From Microbulbifer thermotolerans (GTDB lineage Bacteria > Pseudomonadota > Gammaproteobacteria > Pseudomonadales > Cellvibrionaceae): DNA of 64,000 bases. Below are positions 63,971 to 64,000 of the stretch, in pieces. Position numbers and translations under genes: made by a program. The stretch lies in the NCBI RefSeq assembly GCF_900112305.1, contig NZ_FOKT01000001.1:1-64000 (forward strand), read 5' to 3'. How positions within the stretch are numbered: the first letter of the stretch is position 1; every line of letters starts with the position of its first letter. Below the pieces are notes generated by a model that worked only from the letters and a program-made list of their open reading frames with translations, ran no database searches and was not told the origin of the DNA.

Positions 63971-64000
63971 ATGGCCCACGACCTCCACCTAAAAGATCCA
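63971..64000 (+). CDS. mrdA: Start of next gene, possibly mrdA (penicillin-binding protein 2), cut by window edge
   Basis: ATG at 63971 opens MAHDLHLKDP before the edge. Many PBP2 proteins start with a similar short polar stretch, and mrdA follows rlmH in most gammaproteobacteria. Only ten codons are present and no ribosome site is obvious, so both start and identity are tentative. Confidence 0.35.
   Translation, partial: MAHDLHLKDP

Overview
The window is 64 kb of a GC-rich gammaproteobacterial chromosome. Gene content and order (tRNA-fMet/rimP/nusA/infB/rbfA/truB/rpsO/pnp; dksA/gluQ/cbrX/cbrA/cbrB/pcnB/folK/panB; proA/nadD/rsfS/rlmH) match the Pseudomonas-Cellvibrionales side of the class. 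The many TonB-dependent and secreted enzymes suggest a marine polymer degrader of the Microbulbifer type. That genus is an inference from memory, not a search result.

Layout. 0-0.4 kb: 5' part of a frameshifted IS5-type transposase. 1.2-4.6 kb: iron-uptake pair (TonB receptor plus PepSY membrane protein) behind a promoter overlapped by a Fur box. 5.0-14.7 kb: initiator tRNA and the translation/RNA-decay operon rimP-nusA-infB-rbfA-truB-rpsO-pnp. 15.3-29.1 kb: a peptidoglycan (muropeptide/MurNAc) utilisation locus: Oar-like TonB receptor, GH3 NagZ-type lipoprotein, AmiE-like serine hydrolase, AmiD-like amidase, GH171 NamZ, MurQ etherase, BadF-type amino-sugar kinase, sodium:solute symporter and RpiR/MurR regulator. 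Four intergenic regions share a TATTCC-type motif that could be the regulator's operator. 29.4-30.9 kb: membrane protein and hexose-6-phosphate mutarotase. 31.0-41.5 kb: panB, deoxynucleoside kinase, folK, pcnB, a candidate CrcZ-like sRNA, cbrB, cbrA, cbrX, gluQ, dksA. 41.8-49.2 kb: sfsA, Rieske protein, DegP/DegS-like protease, htpX, a broken tfoX C-domain gene, M15 peptidase, cysE, a repeat-containing hypothetical, ppa, msrA. 49.4-59.7 kb: ExeM/NucH-like nuclease, PPi-type phosphofructokinase, mpl, ubiX, SelW-like protein, MMPL exporter, zinc metallopeptidase. 59.7-64 kb: an array of hairpin repeats, LON-domain protein, proA, nadD, rsfS, rlmH and the likely first codons of mrdA.

The most notable non-coding signal lies between cbrB and pcnB. 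On the minus strand, in order, are an inverted repeat of the CbrB type, a perfect IHF consensus, a sigma-54 -24/-12 element and an RNA region with about eight A-rich AAUAAAAAUAA-type motifs. In pseudomonads this is the position and architecture of CrcZ, the small RNA that titrates Hfq/Crc. A second signal is a family of hairpin-forming intergenic repeats (about 60-100 bp) with at least six copies in the window, often placed just after stop codons.

The two metabolic themes fit together. Outer-membrane import and periplasmic hydrolysis of wall fragments feed MurNAc and GlcNAc to the cytoplasm, while CbrAB/CrcZ is the kind of circuit that sets carbon-source hierarchy. Any link between the two is inference.
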